DNA of 64,000 nt from assembly GCF_000203815.1 (NCBI RefSeq), contig NW_004457737.1:1550001-1614000 (forward strand), read 5' to 3'. A program made the translations under genes and the position numbers. The notes below the pieces were generated by a model. That model was not told the DNA's origin and made no database searches. It saw only the letters and a list, made by a program, of their open reading frames with translations. Of the stretch, positions 10,324-22,763 are shown piece by piece. Position 1 is the stretch's first letter. Every line of letters begins with the position of its first letter. The DNA comes from Cavenderia fasciculata (Eukaryota; Evosea; Eumycetozoa; Acytosteliales; Cavenderiaceae).

Positions 10324-12572
10324 ATGTCTGTTCATTTTAAATTTAAGAGTGCAAAAGACTACGATACTGTTTCTTTTGAAGGATCACATATAGCAGTAGG
10401 AGAGCTAAAAAAGATCATTGTTGTAAAGAAAAAGTTGGGTAAATCAACAGATTTTGATCTTTTAATTACAAATGCTCAATCAAATGAAGGTAGGTCATCC
10501 TCTATAGATATCATGATAAATATGAATCATCTATTTTGTTTTCTATATATTATATTTTTGTTTGTTTAAATACAGATTGAACTGCAGTAATACTTACTTT
10601 TGAATCCCTTCCCTTTAATTTTTTTGTGTCTCCATTCCTATATATATATAGAATACAGAGATGAATCCTTTTTAATACCAAAAAATACTAGTTTGGTAGT
10701 TAGTCGTGTACCCGTATCAACTCATAGCAAGTCATTGACCAATATATCTGCTCAGCTACAACCACAACAACCGGTGAGCAGTGCACCTGCACCTTTGATT
10801 GTCAAAGAAGACTTTGGAAACGATCCACTTGCCTCTCCAAACGACCAAGAGAATGCACGTATCAATGCATTGCTAACAACACAGGCTGGTTTCAATAGTC
10901 AGGCTCGTGCTCCACCTGGACACCATCATCGTCAACACACCTTTCCAACTGACCGTATTGTCATTCCTCCCCCTTCCTATATTTGCCACAGATGCCACCA
11001 ACCAGGCCACTATATCAACCAATGTCCAACCAACAATGACCCCAATTTCAACTATCAAAAGGCTAAAAAGGCGTCTGGTATCCCCAAGATCTTCCTACGT
11101 CAGGTACAAGGACCACCAAGTCAAGTTGGTTCATCAACTGTCCTCATGCCAGGTGGTGGTGGTGTAGCCGTAGTCCTAACTCATGAGTATGTATACTTCT
11201 TCTTCTTCTTTATCTTTATCATCTTTATATTTTTGAAATTTTCAATTTGTAGGAGAAATAATGGTGGCTGTTATGATGATGATGATGATTATGATTATTA
11301 TTATTCCAAAAATAAAATAAATATTTATTATTTATTCTCAATCCAAACTCTATCTCTCCTCCCTTTCCCCAATCAAAATTATCACATAATTCTTATACTT
11401 TACTTTATTTTTTCTAATCAGATCTGATTTTGCAAAGATGGCAAAGGCTGTGATTGCAAACGAGGAAAGAAAGGAACACAAAGATTCACCTGCTGTGGAA
11501 ACTAATAATAAATCACCTTTGCGTGATCAACCAGCTGCTGGTGGAGATTCACCAGTTTCAACCAACTCACCAACTACCACCACAAACTATGATTCCATTT
11601 CACAACAACAACAACAACTTCAACAACTACAACTACAATATCAACAATTACAACAACAACAACAATATCAACAACAATATCAACAACAATACCAACAACA
11701 ACAACAACACCAAGATAAATACAATCAAAATGATTTTAAATTTTGTCATTTATGTAACAAGAATATTGAATATTCATCTTTTACTACACCATGTTGTGGT
11801 GTTTGTTTTGATTTTAAATGTAAGTTTTTGAGGTTTTGGAAATAACTTACTTTTATTTATTATTTATTAATTATCATTATCATTTCCAACTAAATATTTA
11901 GGTTTCAAGGATAGAGTTTATAGTAGACTACCAAGACAATGTCCAAATTGTTTTTCTCCTTTTGAAATTGACCAAGATCAAATAGATCGTTATGAAGTCA
12001 GATTGGAAACCAAACAACTGGATGATGTAAAATCAACAACTAGTAATCCAAACTCTAGAAGATCATCTCAACAAAGGGAAACAAAGTCAAGAGACAATAG
12101 TAGAGAAAGAGACCACGGATCAAGTGGTAGTAGTAGTGGTGGCAATGGTAGACCATCAAAAGATGAAAGAAGATCATACGAATCTTCATCGTCTAGATCA
12201 CATGGTTATCATCCTTATGAATCCAGCAGGGGAGGAGATCGTGAGAGAGATAGAGATTATAGGGATGACTATAAAGAAAGTAGCAGTGGAAGCGGTAGCA
12301 GAGATTACAGAGACCGTAGTGATAAAGAATACAGAGATCGTAGAGATTACAAGGACAGTGGAAGAGATTATTACAAGGATAGAGATTATAAAGAAAGTAG
12401 TAGCAGCAGCAGTAGTAGTAGTGGAAGAGATTATGATCATAGTCATAGAGACAGAGAAAGGGAAAGAGATAGAGATCATAGAGATTATAAAGATAGCCAT
12501 AGTAGCAGCAGTAGTAGCAGCAGTGGTAGTAGTCGAGATAGATATTACGATGATAGAGGTAGACATAGATAA
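10324..12572 (+). CDS. RBBP6/Mpe1-like E3 ligase and mRNA 3'-end processing factor
   Basis: Four exons (10324-10489, 10652-11186, 11422-11819, 11902-12572) give 589 residues. Residues 1-75 are a DWNN ubiquitin-like domain (MSVHFKFKSAKDYD start, typical of RBBP6, Mpe1 and PQT3). A CCHC zinc knuckle (CHRCHQPGHYINQC) lies at 167-180. A RING/U-box-like domain with CHLC, PCCG, CFDFKC and CPNC motifs spans about 342-390. The C-terminal 190 residues are Arg/Asp/Ser-rich with repeated RDR, RDY and poly-Ser blocks. The family joins the cleavage and polyadenylation factor and can ubiquitinate partners. Asn/Gln runs separate the knuckle and RING. The small exon 1 and the CF/KDR junction inside the RING are both supported by exact frame closure. 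Confidence 0.93.
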
Positions 12573-12846
12573 TAATAAATAACAAATAAAAATAAATAAA
12601 AAAACCTTTACTTTATAAAGTTTAATTATATATATATATATATTGATATGATATTATAATAATTACTATAGTATTTATTGTAATATATGTTGGGTAAATT
12701 TATTCTAAAATCTAAAAATATTTACATAATATCAAATTGTGAATGGAAAAAGATTGGAAAAAGGTCATGAGACTTGATCAAGTTGGTAATATTAATATTC
12801 TATTTACAAAATATCAAAGAATTTGATAATAATAAGTAGTATTATC

Positions 12847-14445
12847 CTATGAAGGAGGAGGAGCTGGGAGACCATAGAAAGAAGAGTTTGGTGTATAAAA
12901 TAAATTTGGAACTCCATGAGATGAATGAGGAGGGTATGATGGACGAATTGGAACAACATGATTTTGATGTTGGTGTTGTTGGAATAAGAGATATGATTGT
13001 TGTTGGTGATGGGGATCCAAATATGGAATTTGTTGATTTGGATAAAATACTTGTTCTGGTAATTGACTGAAATAGGCATGTTGAGGATGAACTTGTCTTT
13101 GATAAAATAATGCCAATGCTTGGTCTTGAGCTTTTCTTTCTAGTTTGGTCTTTAAATATTTCATTGCTCTTACTTCAACTAATGTATAATGTCTAAATCT
13201 ATGTGATGGGAGAGGAATTTGTACAGAACTTGATAATGAGAATGGTTGAGATGGAATTGGTTCACTGGGACTTTGGAATGAATCTAGACTGCTACTATTT
13301 GAATTTCTGACAATTATAGTTGAGCATAAACTTGGAGTTGATGAATCCGAATCTGAAGAAGAAGAAGAGGAAGAGGTGGAAGAGGAATTGATTGAACTTT
13401 GATCATCTAACAATAAATGGGTGTTGTCTTGTTCGTCTTCTTGTGTGAAACCACCAAAAACTTGTGAGGATTGATTATTTTCATCAAAATCTTCAAATCC
13501 AGTCTCTGGATCAAATCTACTTTGTAGGTGCTGACTATGGTCTTGGAAAATATCCAATTCATCCATACTTTTAGATTTGGATAGTGATCCTCCTTCTGAG
13601 CTGTGAAATGGACACTTTCCTCTTCTTTTACAAGGTTTCTTGAATTTGTTTAACAATTGGCAAACAGGTGATTTAAAAGTTGCAATAGGTTCTGATGATT
13701 CTTCTTCTATGTGATTTGGATTGATTCTCTTTCTATTCTTCTTTGGGGAAGAAGAAGAAGAAGTATCTTGTAAGGATGGTGGAGAACTAGTGATTGTCGT
13801 ATGGGATGATGGTATGGTGGTTCTACCTTGACCTAGACAGAATTGATTGGCAGTAGTCAAATCCTTTTTGAGTAGATTGCTATTGTCAAGTCCACGTATC
13901 AACGATGGAGGTGAAGAAAAGGAGATAGAAGAAGGTGATGAACAGGGTGATAGCGACGACGACGAAGAAGAAGATAAAGTAGTATCACAAATTTCTAGAT
14001 TTTGTTGTTGTTGATTGTCAAAAAAAGATGAATATGTGGGAATAGTATTATTCGAGTTTGATGATGATGATGATGTTGTGGTGGTGGTTCGATTTAAATT
14101 ATTATTATTTTCATAATACTCTATCTCTTTTAGGTGTTGATTTCCTTTTTCTTTTTCTTTCTCTTGGTCTTCTAATGTTTCAGTGTATAACAACAAATCT
14201 TTAGACTGATGGGTATTTGAGAATTTGTCTGATTGAGTTTTTGCCAATAATAATTGGTCATCAAGATTGTTGTTGTTGATGTCGTTGTCGTTGTTGTTGT
14301 CGTTGTTGTTCAAATCATCTTTGTCTTCCTCACTTAAACTAGAAGTTGGAGGATCTAGTTTGTTAGAAATATAATTCTTGTTTTGATGATGATGATTATT
14401 TAGGTAAAGAATATTATTATTATTATTTCTAATAGTATACTCCAT
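12847..14445 (-). CDS. Ser/Asn-rich orphan protein with a small Cys-His motif
   Basis: A single open frame of 532 residues, rich in Ser, Asn and Gln runs. One short conserved-looking block near residues 258-280 contains CQLLNKFKKPCKRRGKCPFH, a Cys-x9-Cys-x5-Cys-x2-His spacing that could bind one metal ion and is embedded in basic residues. Near residue 420 the segment HYTLVEVRAMKYLKTKLERKA looks like an amphipathic helix, and the C-terminal 90 residues are Gln/Pro/His/Tyr-rich. I do not recognise the protein. A nuclear regulatory role is possible but unproven. It shares a 2 kb upstream region with the divergent cyclin gene. Confidence 0.7.
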   Translation of the reverse strand: MEYTIRNNNNNILYLNNHHHQNKNYISNKLDPPTSSLSEEDKDDLNNNDNNNDNDINNNNLDDQLLLAKTQSDKFSNTHQSKDLLLYTETLEDQEKEKEKGNQHLKEIEYYENNNNLNRTTTTTSSSSSNSNNTIPTYSSFFDNQQQQNLEICDTTLSSSSSSSLSPCSSPSSISFSSPPSLIRGLDNSNLLKKDLTTANQFCLGQGRTTIPSSHTTITSSPPSLQDTSSSSSPKKNRKRINPNHIEEESSEPIATFKSPVCQLLNKFKKPCKRRGKCPFHSSEGGSLSKSKSMDELDIFQDHSQHLQSRFDPETGFEDFDENNQSSQVFGGFTQEDEQDNTHLLLDDQSSINSSSTSSSSSSSDSDSSTPSLCSTIIVRNSNSSSLDSFQSPSEPIPSQPFSLSSSVQIPLPSHRFRHYTLVEVRAMKYLKTKLERKAQDQALALFYQRQVHPQHAYFSQLPEQVFYPNQQIPYLDPHHQQQSYLLFQQHQHQNHVVPIRPSYPPHSSHGVPNLFYTPNSSFYGLPAPPPS

Positions 14446-16415
14446 TTGATCATAGGAGGGGAGAGAGGTTGGGAGATTTAGTTCTCAAAGATTGATTGGT
14501 CGTTGTTTCCTGTGCCTCTCTAGAAAGATGGTTCAAAGGTTAAAGTTAAAAAATATAAAAATTAGTATGTATAAAATATAAAATGACAACTCTTTAAAGA
14601 TTATTCATAGATTGAGACATTTAAAAGTGAACTACAGACAGAGAATTAGCATAGTACTACCAAACTCTCTGTCGAATATAAAAAAAACATATTTTAAAAG
14701 ATGGGGTTGGATCTGTACTAAATTCATAGTCCATCCATCATCCTAACTATACTATGATTGTGGCCACCCATTTTTCACATCATTTTTTAAAATGGTTGAG
14801 AGGAGGGGGTCGTGGTTGAAAATAAAGTTCTTCCACCTCCTCCCTTGGATGATCACACACCCCAATGGTTTGGAGTGTCATTATATGTGTTGTTTTGGGG
14901 GTTCTAAGCATCTAAACTATGTACAAGTACGGGCATCATCATAATATTGGTAGTGATACCAATGAATATGGAAAATGAATGTGTAAAAATGGTTTGTAGT
15001 ACTAGTGATATGAATGAATGTGAGAGTGGATGGTTGGTGGGTGGAATCAGAAAATTAAAGTATTTTATTTAAAAGAGGATGGCTAAAGTACCTTTTGACC
15101 TAGTTTGAATCACTCTATTCCTCCTCCTCATCTTCCTCCTCCACTTCCACTTCCTCATCCCCAACCATCACTCTTGTTCAACTACTACTACCACAATATG
15201 ATTATATAATGATGCTACATCTAGTACCCTCATACACCCCCTTCAGCTGATGAGATGTCAACATGGGATAATATCAAACATTGTCACCAACATATCCAAT
15301 AAATTGATAATATGAATATTGGTTGGTTGGTTGTTGTTTGCCAAACTTTAATATTAATATTTCCTTCTCCTCCTTACTGTCTGTCTGTCTGCTTGGTGTG
15401 TGTGTGAGTGTATTTGTATCTACAGTTCCAATAATAATATGTATGTATGTATGTATCTAGCCTGACAGAATGGTCTCACAGTACTAGTGCCTGCCAACTT
15501 TGAAAAACCATCACGCTATTACTGGTAGTGCAAACCTCAAAAATTGAATGTAATTTGTCAAGAGGGATGGAGAAATTCTCCATCCACAATTTGCTTTTCT
15601 TGGTCATAACATTATAACATTGTTCAACAACATATTTTTAGAGGAGGGAGTGTTGGAACTCCCCAACAGCACCAGTACAAGTATTCATCGTCATCATCAT
15701 TTTTATCCCCTTTCTGGAAAATTCTTCCGATACCTTCTTCTCCTTCCTCTTAAAATACAAATAGTAGTACCCATAAACAACTATTACCATATACACATAT
15801 TCTATATTTTTAAAACAAAGTGCTTCTCATCCATTTTAAAAAATTACTTGTTTTGTTTTTAGAAGGGCTTACTTGACAAAGTGGAATCATCTTTAATTCT
15901 GGACACTCTTTTTTTTATTGTAGAATACTCATCCAACCAATTTTGGATATCAAATCTCCACACTCCAACCCCAAAGACCATTATCATCATCATCAGACAG
16001 AGAGTTGCTAAGCAACATCTATTTTTTTTTGTTTATTTTTTATTTTTTATTTTTTCTTCTGGTCAAACCTACCAACGACAAACAAACCATACAACCACCT
16101 ATTTTACAACTATAGTAATTCTCTTTTACATTATTGGGATACCCCCTTCTCTCATTATCACCCATCATCCATCTCGTTTGCTAGGAATTTAAAGATTAAA
16201 TTTTAATATTTATCTCTCCCATTTCCATCATCATTCTATTTAAATCCCAAAAATTTTAATCAACCAAAAAAACAACAAAACCCCCTCTTCTACTCCTACT
16301 ACTTCTACATCTACCTCTACTACTTCTACTTACTTTGTATAACAGATAATCTGTACCATTATATTTATAATTATAAATTTAATATATTTATTACATCTTT
16401 TTTTTTGTACAAGTG
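14446..16415. other. Long divergent intergenic region
   Basis: At 1.97 kb this is one of the two longest gene-free stretches here. It separates the orphan (-) and cyclin (+) starts. It contains CA-rich elements such as cacacaccccaatgg (near 14853) and catacacccccttc (near 15230), which resemble the CA/GT-rich boxes bound by G-box factors in Dictyostelium. A long pyrimidine tract lies at about 15116-15175, and (TATG) and (TCTG) short repeats near 15440 and 15378. Small open frames at 15620-15862 and 15881-16192 look random. No RNA gene was recognised. Confidence 0.55.
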
Positions 16416-17490
16416 ATGATGATGGACTGCTTTGGATTACCAAATAATTTTGAAACATTTTTGGAAACATTGGATGCACCGGAAAGAGATGCATACATTA
16501 CCAGTTTTATTAGGCCATCGGATGAAATCTATCGATTGAAAAAGGAGCATTCTGAATTTTACGAAACCACCCGAGCCAAGGAAGTAAAACAGATGGAACG
16601 GAATCTCAAACACTCCATATCACAAGCATATAGCACCATGTATGACAAGAGTCGAAGCCGAGTCATTTATTTTATTTGGTATGCTAGCAACCCACTCGAT
16701 CTGTACCGTACGACGTTGGAGACATCGGTCTATATCTATGATACATTTCTTGCCCGAAAGGAACTGCCTCGAGATAAACTCCAACTAGCGGCCATCACTG
16801 CCATCTATTTGGCCATCAAATCTGAAGAAACTTTTATAAACACAACCATTCAATCGTTGTGTGACTATGCTGGCAATGCCTACACCTGCCAGAATGTCCT
16901 CGAGATGCAACAAGATATCCTTGTCACCATCGAATGGAACATACTTCCTATAACATGCTCTCACTTTTTAGATTATTTAATGTTGGGTGCCATGGAAGCA
17001 TCCGACTTTCTAATCAATGCCCATATGGGTCCAAATCTCACTTTATGGATGTCAAAGTTTGAAAAAACTATTGGTCAAATTAGTGATGTAGTATTATTTT
17101 GTATGTATAGTATTCTATATGAAAGAAAAAGAAAAAAGAAAACTAATAAGTTTATTTGTTTGTTTTGGTTTTGTAGGTCCACAAAATTATAAAACTATAA
17201 AACCATCAATTTTGGCAAGTGCATCAATTGCAGCTACCAGAAGAATATTAAACATATTTCCTGTTTGGAAACCCGGTCTCGCTTGGTTATCGGGATACGA
17301 AATGACTGATTTGAAATCAGTCTATGAAAACATTATCATCGATTACCACAAAAAGGTCTATGACATTGACTTGGACGTTGAATCATACTTTAACAACGAT
17401 CCCTATCCAGCCATATTCCTTAAACAAATCTTAAAACAAATGGTTCCACCCTCAATTCACCATCATCAACAATCCATTTTAGATCGTTAA
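16416..17490 (+). CDS. Cyclin-box protein
   Basis: Two exons, 16416-17100 and 17177-17490, give 332 residues. The start is the first of three consecutive ATGs; the codon before them is GTG. The cyclin box lies at about residues 70-200, with LETSVYIYDTFLAR, LPRDKLQLAAITAIYLAIKSEE and ILVTIEWNILPITCSHFLDYL, which follow the A/B/D-type cyclin helices including the conserved Lys and Glu that contact CDK. A C-terminal cyclin fold follows, across the intron (PSILASASIAATRRIL). There is no clear destruction box or LxCxE motif in the N-terminus, so whether it is a G1 or mitotic type cannot be decided. The family activates cyclin-dependent kinases. Confidence 0.85.
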
Positions 17491-17561
17491 CCTAAACCAA
17501 TAATTAATTATTATTATGGTTTAGTATATTCTATTTATTCTATTTATTCTATTTATTCTAT

Positions 17562-17593
<32 letters not shown>

Positions 17594-17808
17594 TTTATCC
17601 CATCAATATTCTTTCTATATTATATTATCAACAAGTCAATTCAATCTTTTCAAAATGGATGAAAATACTACCTACTATTTACAAACTCAAAAAAATATAC
17701 TCACTATTTATAAAAAATATATAATATACCTATAATTTTTAAATTATAAAGTTATTTATTTAAAATTTCTATATTTATATATAAAAGAAAAAAATACAAA
17801 AAAAAATG
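17491..17808. other. Convergent intergenic region with TTTAT/TTTA repeat
   Basis: The cyclin (+) and Nbp35 (-) genes end toward each other here. A tract of ttctattta and then ttta units fills about 17526-17592. The rest is A/T-rich. No gene was seen. Confidence 0.65.
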
Positions 17809-18992
17809 TTAGAAAATAAAAATAAAAAAAACATCTATTTTCTTTTTTTTTTTTTTAGATAACTTACTATCAAAAATCAATTTATATTGTTTGGTTGCTT
17901 CAGAGTCTGGATGAGTGGTTAAATAACTTTTACCCTCATCGCATGATCTGGCAATAAGTGGATCGATTGGTATTTTTCCAAGGAATGGAACTTCCATTTC
18001 CTTTGCCATAGCTTCTGCTCCTCCACTTGTTGGTAAAAATATTTGTGATTCTTTCTGTTGATTTTTAAATAAAGAAAATAAATTTTAAGTATATAATCTA
18101 TATATCACTATGATTTGATTTATAATATACTATTATTTTTAATTATCTATCTTTTATCTACTTACATTACACTTTGGACAAACAAATCCAGACATATTCT
18201 CTACAACTCCAATGATTGGTACACCAACCTTTTTACAAAAATTAATTTCCTTTCTAACATCGATCAAAGCGACATCTTGAGGTGAAGTAATGATTACAGC
18301 TCCATCCAAACTGGAGGTTTTAAGATATTGTACAATTGAAAGATGTTCATCAGATGTTCCTGGTGGTGTATCAACAATTAAATAATCCAATTCTCCCCAA
18401 TTAACATCTTTTAAGAATTGTTTAATTAATCCTAAAAACCAAATAGAATTATGATTAGTTCGTTGTGAGACTCTATTCTTATTCCTATTCTATTCCTATT
18501 CTTATTGTTTCACATACCATTTTTCTTTGGACCTCTCCAAATAACAGCTTCATCTTCATCTTCTAAAAGGAAACCAACAGACATGACAGCAAGGTTGTCT
18601 TCAACGTAGACGGGATCCCAACCTTGACTGCTAGTATGTATTTGTTCGCCCTCTAAGCCCATAATCTTTGGGATTGAAGGTCCGCAGATATCGATATCCA
18701 ACAAACCGACCTGAATGTCTTGACTCTTGTTGGCAATGGCAAAGCTGAGTTGTGATGAAAATGTACTCTTTCCAACACCTCCCTTGCCCGAGAGGATCAA
18801 TATCTTGTGTTTAACCAAAGCCATTCTCTCTTCGATCGTTACAATGTCGGGGTCTGGTCCCTTTGGTGCAGATGCACATATCTGTTGATTGGGACATCCC
18901 TTACAACTATCTGACTTGCCTGCACTCTCTGATTCTGTACCTGGACAATGTTCAGGTGGTGGTTCAACTAGATTCTTTGTTGTTGTTGACAT
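17809..18992 (-). CDS. nubp1: Cytosolic Fe-S cluster assembly ATPase Nbp35/NUBP1
   Basis: Three exons (18992-18518, 18431-18166, 18054-17809) give 328 residues. The N-terminal ferredoxin-like cluster site has Cys at 16, 30, 33 and 39 ([14 protein letters not shown]), which separates Nbp35 from Cfd1. The deviant Walker [10 protein letters not shown] is at 69-77 and DIDICGPS follows. The bridging CxxC is C243PKC246 in [10 protein letters not shown], and SGGAEAMA lies downstream. The family scaffolds 4Fe-4S clusters in the cytosolic assembly pathway as a heterotetramer with Cfd1. The last residues run into a Lys/Phe/Ile-rich tail next to a poly-A run, so the exact C-terminus is less certain. Confidence 0.95.
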
Positions 18993-19363
18993 TTCTATAT
19001 TATATGATCTCTACTAGTTCAACTAACTTTAATTAATAGTTAAATACAAATTCAAGAAGAATGAATCGAACGTTTGTTTGTTCTTTTAAAAAAAAAAATC
19101 AATTTTAATTTAATTACTTTTTATTATTTTAAAATACTATAGTCAACTAGTTAGTTGGTTAGTTGAAATATAATAATGTTTAATGTATAAATAATAATAA
19201 ATATTTTAATTATCTCTGAGTTTAATAATTAGATTGGTAGTTTGTGTGAATAATGAAAATGAAGATGAAAATCGATGATCTGATTCATTCTTTCATGTGA
19301 ACAAACATTATTAATAGTTTTACTACTACGACTTCAAACGATAAAGATAGATAGATAGAGAAA
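18993..19363. other. Divergent intergenic region
   Basis: This 371-base region lies between the Nbp35 (-) and DPM3 (+) starts. It is A/T-rich with a GATA run just before 19364. It contains nothing else recognisable. Confidence 0.55.
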
Positions 19364-19833
19364 ATGAAGAGATATCAAAAAGTAACAATTGTAACTATCG
19401 TTACATTCTTGATTTGGTTTGTTTTATTGGTTGATTATCTCCAATTCAACTTGCCATCAAGTATCAAGTCTATACTACCAGCTGTATGTATATTGATTGA
19501 TAAAGAGCTCTTTCTCTGTCCCACCTAATCAATCAGTAATACTAATAACTATTATCATCATTATCATTGTCACATACATGTATAGTTACCATTATGGGTA
19601 GTCGTTACCTTTGGAGCCTATTCATTAGGTTCAATTTCATATAATTTGTTGATCATGAGCGATTGTAAAGAAGCTTATGAAAGTTTATCTGATGTATTTA
19701 TCTATGATGTTCAAACAAAGTAATCAAAGTATGATAGTAAACAAACACTAATCACATTCTTCATATTATTTAGGAAATCAAAGAGGCAAAGAGAAATTTA
19801 AGATCAAAAGGAATGACCTTAAAGTCTGATTAA
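19364..19833 (+). CDS. dpm3: Dolichol-phosphate mannosyltransferase subunit 3 (DPM3)
   Basis: Three small exons (19364-19483, 19586-19693, 19774-19833) join with frames closing exactly to 95 residues. Each exon is too short to stand out alone. The N-terminus has two membrane helices (about residues 7-25 and 40-62). The conserved family signature follows: [16 protein letters not shown], then the loop [10 protein letters not shown] and the helix [14 protein letters not shown], matching the DCEDAARELQxQIxEARxDLxxxG pattern of DPM3. The protein anchors the catalytic DPM1 subunit in the ER membrane for dolichol-phosphate-mannose synthesis, which supplies N-glycan, O-mannose and GPI precursors. Confidence 0.92.
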
Positions 19834-20272
19834 ATTAATCAACAATGAAATAAATACAACCATAATATATATCACGCTACATACAATATATGTATATTTA
19901 ATTAAATATACATATCCTCTCTCAAAATGAAGACATATATAGCTTATGGATGAATGGAAAAAGAGGAATCATAAACATCATTTGGTTATTATATATATTA
20001 CGCTACAAATATAATCGTTAAACCGATTGCCTCTATTCAATTTTATTCATGGGATAGTATTATATAGATATAAGATAGGATGGATAGATAGATAGATAGA
20101 CTGGTCATATCGAGGAGGGGATGTTTGTTTCTCTCCAACCTTTTTTGGAAAATATATTGATTGGTTGGATGGATCGATCGATCGATAGATAGATACATCA
20201 TGATCACTCCAATATTGGTTGGTGGATAGGTAGGGATTATATTATTATTACTACTAATGTTACATGAATGGT
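19834..20272. other. Convergent intergenic region
   Basis: DPM3 (+) and the Wee1-type kinase (-) end toward each other here. It contains two loosely similar AT-rich copies around the word acgctaca (near 19873 and 20010) and GATA/GATC runs (20086-20100, 20170-20195). No RNA fold or gene was seen. Confidence 0.5.
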
Positions 20273-22277
20273 TTACTTTGAAATTGCCATATCCCTTAAA
20301 CCAATTTGTTGAATTTGGATTTGAAGCAGATGGATTTGATGTTGTTGTTCTTTGACTTGTTCCCTTAATCGATTGATTTCCATGTTTGGATCAATCTCCA
20401 TCTTTACTCCCCCTCCTGCCAATAATGATGTTTCAATGTAATTATATATCTCCTCGCAACTTGGTCTTTGTTGTGGATCTGGATGAATCATTTGCTAAAA
20501 AAAGTAGAGAATAAATGATTAATATTAGTATACTATTATTATTATTATTTGATTTATATTTATAATTATATATTTACTTTAATAAGATTCCAAAATTCTA
20601 GAGTAAAATCAGAATTTTCATAAGATAGAATACCATTACGAATAGAGTTCCACTCTTCACCGCATTTTGGGAGTGGACGACAAGTTGCCAATTCGTAGAG
20701 TGTACAACCCAATGAAAAGATATCACTCTTTTTAAGGGTGCCCATGTCATCGTGGAGTAACTCTCGGGACAAGTACCGACTGTCACCCTCTGAGAATACC
20801 TTGGAGTCAAATGCCTCGTTGAGGAGACCCAAATCACCCAATTTAAAGTGAATATTGTTGCCAATGCCCTCGAGGAGGATTTGGCTCAGTTGATTTTCAT
20901 CGTTAAAGCTGACGCCACCGTCTCCACCTCCTCTAACGCTATTGTCAATGTACATGTATATATTTTCTGGTTTGATGTCTAGATGCACCAAACCAAGTGA
21001 ATGGATATGCATCAAACCTTTGACTACTTGTTTGGTCAATTGGAGCAACGTCGTTTGTGATTGCTTGAATTGCTTTGTGATCCAATTGTATATATTGCCA
21101 CCGTTGCAATACTCCATCTGAATGAATATATGATTGCTCTCTTCCCATGCATTATAATAACGTACAATATTGCTGTGATCCTTGATCACCGACAACCCAA
21201 ATACCTCGCGTAATACAATCTCCCTGTCTTTTTGACCTCTCAACGGTTTTTTGGTTTTCTTTACAGCATATAGACATCCATCTATTCTATGTCTACATTG
21301 ATAAACTAATCCAAAACTTCCCTCTCCTATTAACTAAATCATATATAAATAAAAAAAAAGAATTAATAATCATTATCATTATTATTATTATTATTTCCAG
21401 CCAGCAGCAATATTGTACTTACACATAATTGATGAAATGTTTTTTTATATAATGAATATTCCTCTTTATCTACAGTATCTACAGTGTTGTTGTTGGCAGT
21501 GACACCTCTATTGCTCTTTTTCTTTCCTTCTTCAATGAATGGATTAATATTATTTACAATGGCCAAAGAAGAAGAGCCTGCCAATGGCGAGTTGGTGCTA
21601 GAGGTGGACGACATGGAAGTTGAACGTTGACGTTTGGTGTGAAGTAAAAATGGTGATGATAGGTGTGATATTGGTTGTTGTGGTTGTGGTTGGGTTGGTT
21701 TATCACTACTCTTGTTTAAAAAGTCAGGTGGATCAATTGGATCGTATGGTTTGGCGTTGGACAAGAGCATCCTGGAACGGTCCAGTTGCATCTTGTTGGA
21801 TGATTTTGGCGTGGGTGTAGGTGGAGGTGACGGGGATGGCGAGGCTGACATGTGCTCTCCAAATGCCTTGAGGTCAGGTCTAATCTTTTTACTGTCATTC
21901 AATGATGGAAACGTGTTACCCTTGCTAACCTGGCTGGTCAATGGATTACTACTATTTGGTGAGTTATTATAGAGATGATGATGTGATGCTCCCCATGAAA
22001 CGGGTGATGTAGGTAGTGATGAAGATAACATGGAAAATGAACTGTTACTGGTATTGCCACCGAGACCATTCATTCCGCTTCCACTATGATCGGCAGCTCC
22101 ATTGAGTGGAATTTGAGGGAATGAATTTTGACGATATAAATGGTCAAAGTTGCCGCTACCACCTTGACTACTTTGTCCACTACTACCTTCACTACTTGAT
22201 CCTGAACTACAACTAGATCCAATTTGTAAAGATGGTCTTCTTCCAACTGGTATTTTAAAACTATTTACATTATTTTG

Positions 22278-22316
<39 letters not shown>

Positions 22317-22763
22317 GGTGTTAGTATTATTATTTTGATTATTATTATGATTATTGTTAGTATTATTATTATTTTGATTATTATTATGATTATTTGATTG
22401 TTGTTGGTGTTGAAATAACATCATTCCAATTGGACTTGAATTTGGAGGAGATCCTGTTGTAGGAGATGTTGTAGTGGAAGATTCTTCAAAAAATAAACGA
22501 CGACCTTTACGGATGTGACCGTGTGGTGAAAGAGGCAGGGTAGGACTGCTTGTAATTATTTGGTAAACGTTGAATCCAGTGGTGACTGGGTGATTGTCCA
22601 TGTTGGGAACGGCTGATCCAATAGGCAATGAATCTAAAATATCTTCTTGGGAATCGTCTGAATCATCAAACTCTGTAGACCTCTTTTTCTGATTATAATA
22701 TTGTTTTGTTGTTGACGACGACGACGAATCGCCACTACTTAGTGTATCTATTTGGTCGTGCAT
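20273..22763 (-). CDS. Wee1-type cell-cycle protein kinase
   Basis: Three exons (22763-21423, 21333-20578, 20494-20273) give 772 residues. Residues 1-447 are a Ser/Asn/Pro-rich regulatory region with a long Asn run and several Ser-Pro and Thr-Pro sites. The kinase domain starts at LIGEGSFG (448-455), with AVKK, the HLDIKPENIY catalytic loop, GDLG in place of DFG, SRYLSRELL and SDIFSLGCTLYELA. The HxDIKPxNI and GDLG forms are hallmarks of Wee1/Myt1 kinases, which phosphorylate the Tyr (and Thr) in the CDK1 glycine loop. The C-terminal 55 residues form a likely coiled coil. No Myt1-like membrane segment was seen, so nuclear Wee1 is preferred. Confidence 0.9.

Noticed and set aside
15620-16192. 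Two short open frames in the cyclin upstream region
   Set aside because: Random-like composition and no conserved motif. They are more likely part of the cyclin upstream DNA.
19861-20040. Two copies of acgctaca in AT-rich DNA
   Set aside because: Short and imperfect similarity. No foldable RNA or inverted repeat was found around them.
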